From NCBI GenBank assembly GCA_019925095.2, contig CM034415.1, forward strand, positions 7,287,001 through 7,351,000: DNA of 64,000 nt, read 5' to 3'. The position numbers and the translations under genes were made by a program. Below are positions 21,711 to 33,185 of the stretch, piece after piece. The notes under the pieces were generated by a model. That model was given only the letters and a program-made list of their open reading frames with translations, was not told where the DNA came from and searched no databases. The first letter of the stretch is position 1. Each line of letters starts with the position of its first letter. This stretch comes from Dendrolimus kikuchii. Taxonomy: Eukaryota; Arthropoda; Insecta; Lepidoptera; Lasiocampidae.

Positions 21711-22582
21711 TATAAAATTTTATTTTATATTACTTAAAAACATGTTAAGAATTTATGGAGATATGGTGTACTAAATTTTTTTAGTATATTATTGTCATAA
21801 GTAAGATAGTAATTTTATCTGTATACTGTCAGCTGCATCTCTATTAATTCTTAAGAAAGAAATAATTTAATATATTTAAAAACAAATTTTATTTTATAAA
21901 ATAAGCAAACCGAACTAGTTTGAATAAAAAATTTGAATGTGATTTTTTTTATTTTAATAATGGTGGTTTAGTTGCTCTCAAGTATCTGCACTAAATTATA
22001 CCTACCCCGGGGTCTCTTCTACTGATATAAATTTGGATTACACATAACATTGAACATCTACTCAGTATGAGCCCATCGAATCGTTCTAAGTCCACTATTA
22101 CAACTGATTTCACTGACATTTAGCGCAGGATAATTTTTGGGGCATAACTAGTCGTCTAAAACCTTCGTGAACATGTTGTGTAACACAAAAGTAATTTTCC
22201 ACTACGAATAGTTTTTTTTAATATAATTATTACATTAGTATTGCTAATTAACAGACTTATAAATATATACTAAAATCTGTACAGATATTTATTGTGAATT
22301 AAAATGACTACCAGTACATATATTATAATGTATTGTAAACTCATTTGTGTATGTATTTTTTCGTTCCAAGACACACAACTTTTGTTGTTATTACTTTAAA
22401 TTATTAAAAAAAACTTTAAAACTTCTGAGTAATATTAAAGTATAACACATAAAGCGATTAAATCATAACGATCGTTTGAACTTTTCACTTACATAAAAAA
22501 CATTTAATTATAAAAAATAGGGTAATATTTTTTAGCTGATATCCCCAAAACACGCACACATTGATAATTTTTGGAGAGTGAA

Positions 22583-22834
22583 TAGACCGGTTGGCGCGGG
22601 GCGGCAGCTGCGGCGGGGGCGACGCGGCGCATCGGCCGGTGTCACACATCATAAGCTCCTATTGCTAACGATCCTCTCACATCAACGCGCGCGCACCATA
22701 TACATATAATTAATTGTAATTAATACCAGCAAAGCAATAAAAATATATATATATATATAAAACGTTCATTATTCATCATAATAGTACAGTCCACAAATTC
22801 ATAACCGGAGTCTCAGCAGGCTCAGGCCTTTACA
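22583..22834 (+). repeat. BEL 5' LTR (left end missing)
   Basis: Begins at tagaccggttggcgcggggc, the equivalent of base 23 of the 3' LTR, and ends cctttaca. Holds a short TA run (about 22741-22760). It differs from the 3' LTR by an 8-base indel in the cgcgcg region, about three substitutions and TA-run length. Confidence 0.88.
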
Positions 22835-22913
22835 AGGTCCTTCGTCGCCGTTACAAGGTCCTTCGTCGCCGTTACAAGGTTCTTCATCGCCGTTACGAGG
22901 TACTTCGTCACGG
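22830..22913 (+). repeat. 21-bp tandem repeat at LTR/leader junction
   Basis: About four units of ttacaaggtccttcgtcgcc-g follow the LTR end directly, the first overlapping the LTR's terminal ttaca; later units carry substitutions. The tRNA primer-binding site should lie here, but no TGG-starting site is obvious. Confidence 0.7.
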
Positions 22914-23721
22914 TTAAGTCATCGCCGCTACGCCTCTAAGATCCGACACGGTCAAGATTCTAGAAGCATTCATCGTCGATTAAGATTCGCAAGAAGGTCG
23001 CCGAGGTCTTTTACACGTCATTGATCGCCGAGCGAACGCCAAGGTCATCTCAAGGTGTTTCTAACGGGACTTCAACAAACCGGGCCCTTCGCCAAGGACG
23101 GTCGTCAAGGTCAACTCAAGGTGCAGCAAGCGCGACTTCAAGAAGAGGACGATTAGAGCAAACACTGAGTGAGTCCGTTCCAATATCCTTTCTAACCTTC
23201 TTTCTTTTTGGGATACTTCTATAAGAGCCGAGCATTTCGACTCCTCTTCATAGGCTCACCAAATTCTTCTATTGCCATAAAACTATATTTCATACTGCCT
23301 CTTTCATTACTTTCATATAAATATTGCTATAAATTTTGCAATCGAATAATTTTTACATACTTACGCATTCCATTCATCGCTTTCAAACATTAAACACATT
23401 GTTGCTACAAATCTCGTACTGCAGTTAAATCATTTAATCATTTCTACCTACTTCACGCATTTATTATCACTTAGTTTGTGCATAGCATTGCTTTAGCCCG
23501 AGCGTTCTTTGTTCTCAAACCGGTTGGTTACAAGCGGTTCGGTCGGCCGGCTCCGGCGCATCGATCGAACGCCTATTTATTCTTTATAGCTTTGAACTCA
23601 TTTTGGCATTGTTTTACATTTCATTATTTCGTTTCCCCTTTTATACAAATTACTTCGTTCTAATTTCTTACTTATTTCTTTAACTTTATAGCTTAACTAT
23701 CTTCTTTCCTTTCACGCTTTA

Positions 23722-24870
23722 ATGGCTGACGCTAAGATCAGAAATCTTATTAAAAAACGTACTAGTGTAAAGGGAAAATTAACGCTCTTTATTAATTTTC
23801 TAGACAGTCTTAAGCCCAGTAGTAGTTCGCACTTAAGTGAGTTGCAATTGACGGAGTTGGAGTATCGTATGAACCGAATAGACATTATATTAGTTGATTA
23901 TGATGCTTTACAGACTGAAATCGAGTCATTATCAGATAACCCTGACGAGCAGTTTACGGAACGCGGACACTTCGAGTCGCAGTTTTACAGCGCGATGTCG
24001 TTGGCCCGCACAATGCTAGCTCCGGGTCACGCGCAGCTTCGGGCGGGATCCGTGGCGTCCGGGGACGACACCATGACAAGCCGTCATCAAGACTTCGTGC
24101 GGTTGCCTAAAATCGACCTTCCGCATTTCGATGGAGATTATCAGCACTGGCTTGGATTTCGAGATACGTACCTTTCATTAATACACAATAACAACTCATT
24201 AAGTGACATTCATAAATTCCATTATTTGCGTGCTGCCCTTCAGGGCAGTGCAGCATTATTAATTCAAAGTTTAGATTTGAGAATAGAAAATTACGCGATT
24301 GCTTGGCAACTGTTATCTGAAAGATATGATAATCAAAAACTTTTAGTCAACAACCTTTTACAAGCACTGTTTAACTTACAAAATATTCAACGTGAAAATG
24401 GTTCATTGATGCGTAACATGGTAGACACAATTAATAAAAATTTAAGGGCACTTGCCACACTAGGGGAGCCTACTGATCACTGGGATACCATAATAATTTT
24501 TATTATGTCCAAAAAATTAGACAATGCTGCAAGTCGTCAGTGGGAAGAATATCGAAATACATTGGCAGGTAACAATTCACCTTCATTACAACAATTTTTA
24601 AATTTTTTAAACAATAGGGCTGATTTGCTTGACACAGTGCAGGAGCAAAACGTGCAAGCATCTCAATCAAACAATACAAAAGGTTTTATTGTTACATCTA
24701 ATAATATTACTTCAACTTATAAAAATAAACCAAATTACACAAAAAATCCTATGTGCCCTATGTGTTCGGATAGTCACTTTTTATTTGCGTGCCCAACTTT
24801 CAAAACATTAAGCGTAGATTTACGTATTAAAAAGGTCACCGAAGCCAGAGTTTGTAAAAACTGTTTATGA
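23722..24870 (+). pseudogene. BEL gag region (ends in TGA)
   Basis: 382 codons from MADAKIRNLIKKR. It contains a BEL-type gag core (residues about 130-200, LPKIDLPHFDGDYQHWLGF) and a first C-x2-C pair (MCPMCSDSHF). The frame stops at TGA 24868-24870 inside the second zinc knuckle (CKNCL, stop, then PGHIDKNC). The following pol frame is in the same phase, so the stop alone separates gag from pol. Gag packages element RNA in cytoplasmic particles (family knowledge). A decay mutation or a read-through codon are both possible; decay is simpler because the stop cuts a zinc finger. Confidence 0.88.
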
Positions 24871-27800
24871 CCAGGACACATAGATAAAAATTGCAGACTA
24901 TCCCATTGCAAATACTGCCAACTTAAACACAACACACTTTTGCATAAAGAAGTAGGCTCTGAAACTCGTCCACCACCTTCACTCGAAAACAATGTTGCCT
25001 TATCTTCTAACATTGCCTTGCCTTCTTCTAACCGCGGCCTTGTCTTATTATCCACAGCGTTGGTGAAGGTGCGCGACATCCATGGCCATCCGCATGCCGT
25101 ACGACTACTGCTCGACAATGGCAGTACTTCTAATTTCGTCACGCAACATCTTTGCGAGAAACTTGGTCTGGTAAGACGTAACACGAGCTCCACAGTCTCG
25201 GGCATCAATAATTCAATCTCTTACACTACAGAGTCTTGTAACCTTACAATCGAGTCATACTACGGTGACTACAGGTTAAACATCAATTGCCACGTTTTAC
25301 CAGAGTTAACCAAATCTTTACCATCTACATACTTTGATACTTCTATTCTGCATCTACCTGAGGGAATCCATCTTGCAGATCCATCATGTAATGTGCCCTC
25401 TCCCATCGATATCTTAGTCGGTGCGGAAGTCTTCTGGGACGTTCTTACATCTAATCACATTGATCTAGGAAAAAAATTGCCCAAATTACATGAATCCAAG
25501 CTAGGTTGGCTTATTTCAGGCTGCATCAATCAGCTTCACAACAAACGTCAATTATGTAATTTTACTGCCACACAAGATGCTCTTCTATCCCGCTTCTGGG
25601 AGCTTGATTCCGTTTCCTCTAAGCACTGTTTATCCTATGAAGAACGAGCTTGTGAACAGAACTTTATAGATACTACGAAGCGCGCCGACAACGGCCAGTT
25701 TGTAGTCACCATGCCGCTGAAGGACTCACCAGAAGTTCTAGGCGACTCTTATACTCATGCTAAGCTACGTTTTTTATCTTTAGAACGGCGTTTCGAACGG
25801 GACATTAACTTTAAACATAAGTATTCAGACTTCATTAGAGAATACATTGATCTTGGTCACATGACCGTCAATCAACATAAAAGTACAACCAACCAGCCTC
25901 AATACTACTTGCCTCATCATGGTGTTCTTCACGAGTTGAGCTCAACCACCAAGTTGCGTGTGGTCTTCGATGCCTCAGCTGCTAGCACCTCCGGTAAGTC
26001 TTTCAATTCCATACAAATGGTTGGCCCCACAGTTCAGGACGACTTACTGTCCATCTTATTACGTTTCCGGCAACACAAGTTTGCTGTCACTAGCGACATC
26101 GAAAAAATGTATCGTGCTGTCTTAATTGAGCCTTCTCAACGCTCTCTGCAGCAAATAATCTTCAGGTTTGATCAATCAGACCCTCTAAAACCGTATACTT
26201 TAAACACAGTTACATATGGATGTGCATCAGCACCTTACTTGGCAACTAAATGTTTAGTTTCCCTTGCTGATGAGTCATCTGATCCCAGCGTAAAAAACGC
26301 GATTAAAAACAACTTTTATGTTGACGACTTTTTATACAGTGGTCCATCAATAGAATCAGTTGTAAATATATGTAAAGGTGTTATTCACACGTTGCAATCC
26401 GCCAAATTCAATCTGCGTAAATGGCAATCAAATTCACAAGAAATTTTATCATCTATTTCTAACATCAAAGGTGACTCAGAAAAGGCTCTTAATTTAGACA
26501 ATACAATGTGCAAAACTTTAGGTCTTCATTGGCTAACTGAGTCAGACCAATTATTCTTTTTCATAAACATAGACGTAAACATAAAGGTTACAAAACGTAA
26601 TATACTTTCCATTATAAGTCAAGTTTTTGACCCCTTAGGCCTTATTGGCCCTTGCATAGTTTTATTCAAAATTATCATACAAAAACTATGGCTTAATAAA
26701 TGTGACTGGGATGACGAGATTCCTCCAGACATTAAAAAAGAATATCTTAGTTCGATAAAGTCACTTTCAAGCTTAAACAATATTAAAATTCCTCGTTGGT
26801 TTTCCAATATTCATTCATTTTCAACTGAAATTCATACCTTTACAGATGCTTCCGAACGTGCTTACGGAGCTTGTGTCTACATAAGAAATGTTGGAGAGGA
26901 TGGCACAATTTGTGTACGTCTTTTAATCTCAAAGAATAGAGTGGCTCCTATCAAGCCTACTACGATACCCAAGCTCGAATTGTGCGGGGCGTTGTTGGGT
27001 ACAAGACTTTGTACAAAGGTACAAAATTCCCTTACAATTCCCATTAGTCGCTGTTACTTTTGGTCAGATTCGACAATTGTATTGGGTTGGTTATCTATGC
27101 CCTCGAATCGCCTTAAACATTTCGTGCGTAACAGAGTAAACGAGATACAAGATACTACTCATGGTCAGACGTGGAGCTACGTGCCGTCTAAAGACAACCC
27201 CGCCGATCTAGTTTCTCGTGGGGCGCAGGCTGACCTTCTCAGCTCATCTACCCTGTGGTGGTCCGGTCCTACTTTTCTCCAACATAAACAAATTAAATTC
27301 TTTGAACATCCAAACATCCATTCAAATTCTCTTCCAGAAATCTCCTTACATACACATGCAAACACAATAGAAAACACAAACACTATTTTACAATTAATTA
27401 ATAGGACATCCAACTTTATAAAATTAATTAGAATATTTACATACATACAAAGATTTATAAATAAATGTAAACAAAATAAAACACAATACAAAAATCATTT
27501 AACTTGTATTGAACTACAAACATCTAAATTAAAATTAATTAGTATTGCTCAACAAGACATGTTTCCAAATGAATTCAATATTCTTATATCAGGAAAATCA
27601 CTACATATAAAAAACAGACTTGCCTCTCTTTCACCCTTCATGGATAACAATCACAGTGTTATTCGCGTCGGGGGACGTCTAAAAAATTCTTATTATAGTT
27701 ACGACATAAAACACCCTATTCTTCTTTGTAGCAAACATCATTTAACTAAAATCATCTTTGGCATGCAACATAAACTTTCTTTGCACGCAGGTCCTCAATT

Positions 27801-28857
27801 ATTGCTTGCACAGATTCGTCAAACTTATTGGCCGCTAGGTGGCAGGAATATCGCCAGGGCAACTGTACATGCTTGCATTCGCGGTATGAAATTCAATGTC
27901 AAACCTGTGCAGCCAATAATGGGCAACCTGCCAATGGAAAGATTACATCTAGAATATCCATTTCTCAATTCTGGTACAGACTACATGGGGCCAGTGCTGA
28001 TGCTCAATCGGAAAGGCAGAGGGGCTAGGCTGCTTAAATGTTATATTTGTATTTTTGTTTGTTTGGCTACAAAGGCGGTGCATTTAGAAGTGGCTACGGA
28101 TCTCACCACGGAAGCCTTCATTGCTTGTCTTAACCGTTTTGTCGCTCGTCGTGGAATGCCACAGACTGTCTACTCGGACAACGGCACCAATTTCGTAGGA
28201 GCTTGTAACGAATTATCTTCTTTCCTTAAAAGGACTTCGTGTACTTTAAGCTCCGAGGCTGCTATGAAAGGTATATGTTTTAAATTTATTCCTGCTTACG
28301 CCCCTGCGTGGGGTGGTCTTTGGGAATCTGCTGTAAAATCCGTAAAACATCATTTAAGGCGTATTTTGGGTTTGAGCCACTTAACGTATGAAGAATTGGC
28401 GACTTGCTTGGCTCAAATAGAAGCCATCTTAAATTCTAGGCCTCTCGTCCCACTTTCCTCCGATCCTTGTGACTTATCTTACCTGACCCCATCTCATTTT
28501 CTCATTGGACGGTCACTCACGTCAATTCCTCAAGCAGATATTGAAATCAACAACATAAATTCGCTGCAGCGGTTTCAGCGCGTTCAAAAATTGAAACAGC
28601 ACTTTTGGAATCGATTTTCAAAAGAATACGTTTCTTGTTTGCAGCAAAAAACAAGATGGCGCGCTTCTTCGGGAGCCCTTCGCGTCGGAGAGATGGTCTT
28701 AGTGGAGGAACCAAACACACCACCTCTTCTATGGCTTGTTGGACGCATCGTGAGGGTCATGCCTGGCCAAGATGGAGTTGCCAGAATGGCCGAAATAAAA
28801 ACTAAAAAGGGTCTTTTGATTCGCACTGCCCACAGGTTATGTCCACTCAACATTTGA
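24871..28857 (+). pseudogene. BEL pol: protease, RT, RNase H, integrase
   Basis: The frame after the gag stop, open from 24871 to 28857; the first ATG is 24940, and residues are numbered from it. Retropepsin motif LLDNGSTSNF at D59. Reverse transcriptase with LRVVFDASA and YVDD at 460-463. RNase H starts at TDASERAYGA (D636). Integrase has catalytic residues D1014 (GTDYMGP), D1080 (YSDNGTNF) and E1129 (GGLWES), then a C-terminal domain ending RTAHRLCPL. All core residues are intact. Without its own start it depends on gag translation, which the TGA blocks. Confidence 0.9.
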
Positions 28858-28870
28858 AGCATTCTACTTC

Positions 28871-28884
28871 AAGGCTGGGGAGCA
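28871..28884 (+). other. BEL polypurine tract
   Basis: The purine-rich aaggctggggagca lies immediately before the TGTTACGG start of the 3' LTR, the expected plus-strand primer position. Confidence 0.6.
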
Positions 28885-29054
28885 TGTTACGGCTACAGCC
28901 AGCAACTAGACCGGTTGGCGCGGGGCGGCAGCTGCGGCGGGGGCGACGCGGCGCATCGGCCGGTGTCACACATCATAAGCTCCTATTGCTAACGATCCTC
29001 TCACGCGCGCACCATACACATATAATCAATTGTAATTAAAACCAGCAAAGCAAT

Positions 29055-29137
<83 letters not shown>

Positions 29138-29208
29138 GTTCATTATTCATCATAATAGTACAGTCCACAAATTCATAACCGGAGTCTCAGCAGGCTCAGG
29201 CCTTTACA
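28885..29208 (+). repeat. BEL 3' LTR (complete)
   Basis: Opens TGTTACGGCT and closes CTTTACA, canonical TG..CA ends. 324 bases, including a TA microsatellite at about 29057-29132 that is far longer than in the 5' LTR. Followed directly by catgttaaatc, host intron. Confidence 0.9.
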
Positions 29209-29326
29209 CATGTTAAATCTCAATGCTTTTAGTTCTTTTTGTTTTATTTTACTAACAATTGGTTTCAAGTCTTTTGTGTAGCTAACATATTACGGACAGG
29301 AAGTTTGACACTAATAAAAATTACAT

Positions 29327-29436
29327 ACACACATACATAACTTCACGCCAGTTCCCTTGCGGGGTAGGCACGAACAACAGAGTGCCATTTAGGCTTATTC
29401 TTACACACCTCACTTGCCTCTTTGACATTCATTCAA
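29327..29436 (-). mobile_element. LINE-A copy 5 (short)
   Basis: Only the last 30 or so codons (VKEASEVCKN to AYPARELA) and a degenerate ATGT/ACACAT tail are present, 3' of the BEL element in the protease intron. Flanks are similar AT-rich words but no exact duplication is read. Confidence 0.75.
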
Positions 29437-29487
29437 TAATAATTATTATTATTATATAAGGAGGTTTTTAGCGAAGGTAGAACTTAC

Positions 29488-29615
29488 GTCAAATTTTTGT
29501 GCGCCTATATCCGCTGGATCATTCCAAGCTCTGTATAGTTTGCCTAAAGCCACCGCGAATTGGCTCGCCGGGAGTTGTCCCGTTTCTCGATCGTCCGCCC
29601 AGAAGCAATGTGCAG
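29488..29615 (-). CDS. protease exon: catalytic His
   Basis: Acceptor aatttcag and donor GAC|GTAAGT. Encodes AAHCFWADDRETGQL through GAQKFD, with the catalytic His in AAHC. 128 nt, joining the exon at 20215 in phase 0 across a 9.3-kb intron that carries the BEL element. Confidence 0.85.
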
Positions 29616-29806
29616 CTGAAATTACAAAGGTAAGCATTACTTTTTCGGGACATTTAAATACATTTAGCTTTATTTTAATAAAGCAGCAGTTGTCTCCATA
29701 GTACGCATATTTGGAAGATGAGACATTACTAAGGTATCCCCGCAAGTAACGTCCCACACTACGGGCGACCCATCTTCCAGGGCATCTACGAACTTTTTCT
29801 TCATAC

Positions 29807-29968
29807 CTGATATTACGACTGTCGTCGACACCAAACTTCCTCCGCAGATCTGCATGTAAGGCTTAGTGGTCTTTGTGTATATGCCGGCATGCCATGGCAT
29901 CTCACCTCGTTCAGCCAGTCCTCCACCGACCACTAGTTCCGTCGCACTTGGGGTCACTCTACCACACT
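29807..29968 (-). CDS. protease exon: linker and start of catalytic domain
   Basis: Acceptor tttttcag and donor TCAG|GTATGA. Encodes (E)CGRVTPSATELVVGGGLAERGEMPWHAGIY ... QICGGSLVSTTVVIS: the linker Cys, the activation region (VVGGG in place of the usual IVGG) and the CGGSL core strand. The leftover base plus the next exon restores A of SAAHC. 162 nt, phase-consistent on both sides. Confidence 0.85.
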
Positions 29969-30339
29969 CTGAAAAAATACATACATCTCGCTGTTTGTAC
30001 TGCTTATTTCGCTGTCAATATAAAAATAATGCGGAGAGCATTGGTCTCCGTGGATTATGCGCACGGAAAAAGATTGGAAGTCGTTGTTGGGGCCTGTTTT
30101 TCCTTATAACTACAGCCTGGTGGTGTGAACTGAAAGGCCGGGTTTGTTTGTTAGTTTTAACAAATTAATTGAGCTACTTTCACAAATAATAGAATATAAA
30201 AAAACCCTATCACGTGCCTATGGAGGATAGAGGATAGGAGGACGGGACGATAGCAGGACAGGAAGATAGGATTGACCGGGGAGCTAGGAAGTTGATAGGC
30301 AACGACCAGCTATTCAATAACAAAATACAAAGCCTCGAA

Positions 30340-30660
30340 CATTGACGCAGGGTTGCCAGCTTTACGGTTTTCTATCGGATACATTTTGGAGAGTGTGCAT
30401 TGGAGCTTTTCAATCTTATCCCGGCGTCTCCCTTCCATCAACGGATAACCAGACGCACTGGCATGCGGCATCGCTATATGGTGAACATACCACCTATACG
30501 AACAAAGCGCTTGGGGTCCACCTTCATTATGCGCACCGCAAAGGAGTGGAACTCACTGCCGAAGTTAGTTTTTCCCGAAACCTACAATCTGGGTGTGTTC
30601 AAGACCCATGGTACCTTCTAGGTAAGCGTGCTCAATCTTAGACCATATCTCCGCTCAAAA
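30340..30660 (+). pseudogene. CR1/Jockey-like LINE, C-terminal coding remnant
   Basis: The plus frame 30400-30621 includes RRTGMRHRYMVNIPPIRTKR, AKEWNSLPKLVFP and YNLGVFKTH, the usual last segment of such LINE polyproteins (WNSLPxxVFPxxYNLGxFK). It lies in the protease intron between exons 31980 and 29968. The RT core is absent. Confidence 0.6.
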
Positions 30661-31413
30661 TCGAGCGAGATAATGGTCAAACGCAAACCTGTATATAATT
30701 TTAAAAAAATAGGAAGGTATGATAAGATTGACCTTGACCCATCTGGTAACCAAGTGAGACATGTTTTTTATCAAATTATATTGATTTATGAACATGCCTA
30801 TGATAGCTTGCCAATAGAAAAGTGTTAAGTGAATAACCGTAAGTAAATTGACTTTGTATATTATTTCTTCATTACTTATAATTATCTATATTAACATCCG
30901 CTTTCGTATTAGCAGTTTTAGGTTCAACGTTCGGCTTAAAACTAGTCTTAAACGAACTTGTATTAAATATAGCATTATTGAAAACACTTTTTAGTGGCCG
31001 AGGCTTAGTTCGATTTTTAGAATCTCCAGTAACTGGATTAAAATTTGTATAGGTTTTGAATGACCTAACGATTTCTCTATAATTATCACCACAATCTTTT
31101 ATAAGGACTACGGTCATCATTTTGGCTGAACTGTGACTCTTTAGATTTTAAATATGGATATATATATATGTTATCATTATTTAAATTCATCATACCGTAC
31201 CGCTAGGTGCTCTATGAATTACTTTTTCTCGATTCTTTTATATGCGTTTCTATAATGTTATTATAGGTTGTATCGGAACCAACTTTGAAAAATATATTAT
31301 TACTATTACCGCTGTCGTAAGCTTAATTTGTAGAATCTGCAATAATCATTCACCAATCGATTTCATTACTTTCCGATTCTGTTGATGTTTTAAAACTTTC
31401 ACTTGATTCTAAG
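30661..31413. other. protease intron, nothing recognised
   Basis: AT-rich. The minus-strand frame 30872-31120 (82 codons, Asn/Thr/Lys rich) has no recognisable motif and no supporting splice phase. Probably non-coding. Confidence 0.4.
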
Positions 31414-31915
31414 TATGTAATTCTACATACATACATACATACATAACTTCACGCCAGTTCCCTTGCGGGGTAGGCACGAACAACAGAGCGCCATTTAGGC
31501 CCATTCTTACACACCTCACTTGCTTCTTTGACATTCATAACTCTTGTCATGCAAGCTCGTCTGTTCTTAAGGCTCCTGACATCACCCTCCGCTAGTACAC
31601 GATCAATTTGATCATGGAAGGTGTGTCGTGGCCTTCCACGACTTCTGCATCCATCCACTTTTGCATTGTATATCTGTTTAGTCATTCTTTCATCATGCAT
31701 TCTTTCCACATGCCCGAACCACCGGAGCATTCATTTCCTTACCTTCACCCCGACACTCTCTTTCAGACCAACTCTCTTTCTTACTTCGGTATTACGAACG
31801 CGGTCCGCGAGCGTCACTCCGCAGATTTTGCGCAGTGCTCGCATCTCAACCGCGTTTACTCTACTTTCATGCTCTCTCTTCCATACCCAACTCTCGCTTC
31901 AACTATGTAATTCTA
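31414..31915 (-). mobile_element. LINE-A copy 6
   Basis: Covers the region from about ESWVWKREHESRVN through AYPARELA and the tail, bounded by the perfect 12-bp duplication tatgtaattcta (31414-31425 and 31904-31915). Inserted 65 bases from the donor of the Cys-rich protease exon, in the same orientation as that gene. Confidence 0.92.
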
Positions 31916-31979
31916 TTGATATAAACCTCAAAAATAGCTTTAACAAGTATCATAACATTAGATCCTTGTTTGACCAAAC

Positions 31980-32191
31980 CTGCTTCACACGTAGCGATGT
32001 AATTCCAGCTGCCTTCAATGCATATCATTGGCTGTAAATAGTTTTTTGAATAATAACTGGGTTTTTTGCACTCTGGTAAGACTTGTGTGTTTGATGGTTC
32101 GTACTGGTTGCAAGTTCTCGTTCCTAAAAGGAACCACCACTCAACAAACACTTGTATTCCACACTAGCTTGCTTGTTTAGTTTGCACGTTG
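31980..32191 (-). CDS. protease exon: Cys-rich sushi/wonton-like module
   Basis: Acceptor ttcttgcag ends at 32192 and the donor is G|GTTTGG at 31979. The first frame gives ATCKLNK...VEYKCLLSGGSF and then hits TAG. The neighbouring frame continues GTRTCNQYEPSNTQVLPECK and ends in CIEGSWNYIATCEA. The shift lies at the run cctttta (minus strand). The single leftover base at the 3' end joins the next exon to make GAG (E) before CGR. The cysteine spacing resembles the sushi/wonton part of HP14-type proteases. The frameshift or a homopolymer error is unresolved. Confidence 0.7.
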
Positions 32192-32429
32192 CTGCAAGAA
32201 ATAACTTATAATTAGAATCATTCTGTACTCTACTTGCTAAAGCATCGTAAGTACAATGACTTTAGATTGCTCCAGGTTTAGATAAATATTACTAATTAAC
32301 TCATTGCATAGACACACGACTGGTGTTTCACTTTTAGAAATTATATTAGGCAGCACCCTGTCACTGAAACAAAAAATCTGATGACTTCAACGCATAACTC
32401 AAACCGTGTTTATTCTAGCCTGCAAATCG

Positions 32430-33010
32430 TCTAAAAACACCGGCATTAGTGGCCAAATACCAGTGCCCCTTCGAGATCGGCAGTACATTGCTGATATCTA
32501 TATCGGCACATACATAGGCGACGGTATCTACTCTCCATACAGTGGGTCCGCTGTCTGCTGTACTCCAGAAATAAAAAATGCAACTGTTGTTGTATGGGCT
32601 TACGAGCAAGCCACGGACCGCAATAAAAACATTATTACATCTGCTAAGAATTACAGCTTACCATTCGGTTTTGTTTCTCCTGACGCAAGGTTAGTAGGTT
32701 CTCTCTCTTTTATCTTTAGCGTGGGTTTTGCTTCTAATGACGTAAGTGGGTCGTGCGGTATGGCGCTTGCTTGCAGGCACCTGGCTACTGCCAGGAAAAG
32801 GAAGATCATATACCGGATGTACATCTGTAAGAGATGATTTTTATGTATAAAGAGAAATCTTTGTACCCATTTTTAAGCGTATTGTGCTGCACATGGAGGA
32901 CTGTGGATTGGGCATAGTTAAAGTTTGTATATAGAAAAAGCGTAGCAAGATATTTTTTACCGACTATAAAAAAGGAGGAGGTTGTTAATTCGTCTTGTAT
33001 TTTTTTATAT
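32430..33010 (+). repeat. dispersed repeat F, copy 2
   Basis: Homologous to 6.03-6.55 kb along its length, with extra internal stretches (32580-32640 and 32690-32770). Ends with accgactataaaaaaggagg and gttgttaattcg, as in copy 1. A plus-strand frame of 143 codons (32406-32837) is not conserved in copy 1. Confidence 0.65.
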
Positions 33011-33185
33011 GATGTTGCGGACAGACAGCACCTCCCTTGCCCGCCTGCCAGTACACACCTTCTCCGCACCCCCCATACCACCGACGCCCATAGCTCACGT
33101 TGTTAGCGGCTAGGCGTCGGACGGAACATGCCACATAGGAAACTGCCTTGGAGGCCGGCACGTTTCCCCACAAAACAGTTAGGGA

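Larger units (their letters stand above)
22583..29208 (+). mobile_element. BEL/Pao LTR retrotransposon, near complete
   Basis: Two LTRs flank a gag-pol reading frame of about 5.1 kb in one frame. It is inserted antisense in the protease intron. The LTRs differ by few substitutions outside the TA run, so insertion looks recent. The 5' LTR lacks the first 22 bases present in the 3' LTR, and no 5-bp target duplication can be read, so the left boundary has been altered after insertion. One in-frame TGA interrupts gag. No envelope frame was seen. Confidence 0.92.
18657..32191 (-). pseudogene. modular serine protease (HP14/MSP-like), 3' half of gene; Ser-to-Asn
   Basis: Six exons spell the C-terminal part of a secreted, multi-domain serine protease of the kind that starts insect prophenoloxidase and Toll cascades in haemolymph (role inferred from family). 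Order: a Cys-rich sushi/wonton-like module (32191-31980), the ECGR linker, then the chymotrypsin-like domain. His is present in SAAHCFW and Asp in EDIALV. The nucleophile position reads SGDNGGG, so Asn replaces Ser and proteolysis should be lost. All five junctions use GT-AG and keep phase. The Cys-rich exon is 212 nt, where its phases require a multiple of three, which matches one base missing at a T run (about 32126-32129). N-terminal exons lie upstream and were not recognised. It is either a protease-homologue pseudogene or a gene with two sequence errors. Confidence 0.8.

Noticed and set aside
22741..22760. TA runs considered as CRISPR-like or regulatory repeats
   Set aside because: Simple microsatellites within the BEL LTRs; no spacer-repeat structure anywhere in the window.
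24774..25208. 144-codon minus-strand frame across the gag-pol junction
   Set aside because: Shadow of the BEL coding frame on the other strand; no motif.
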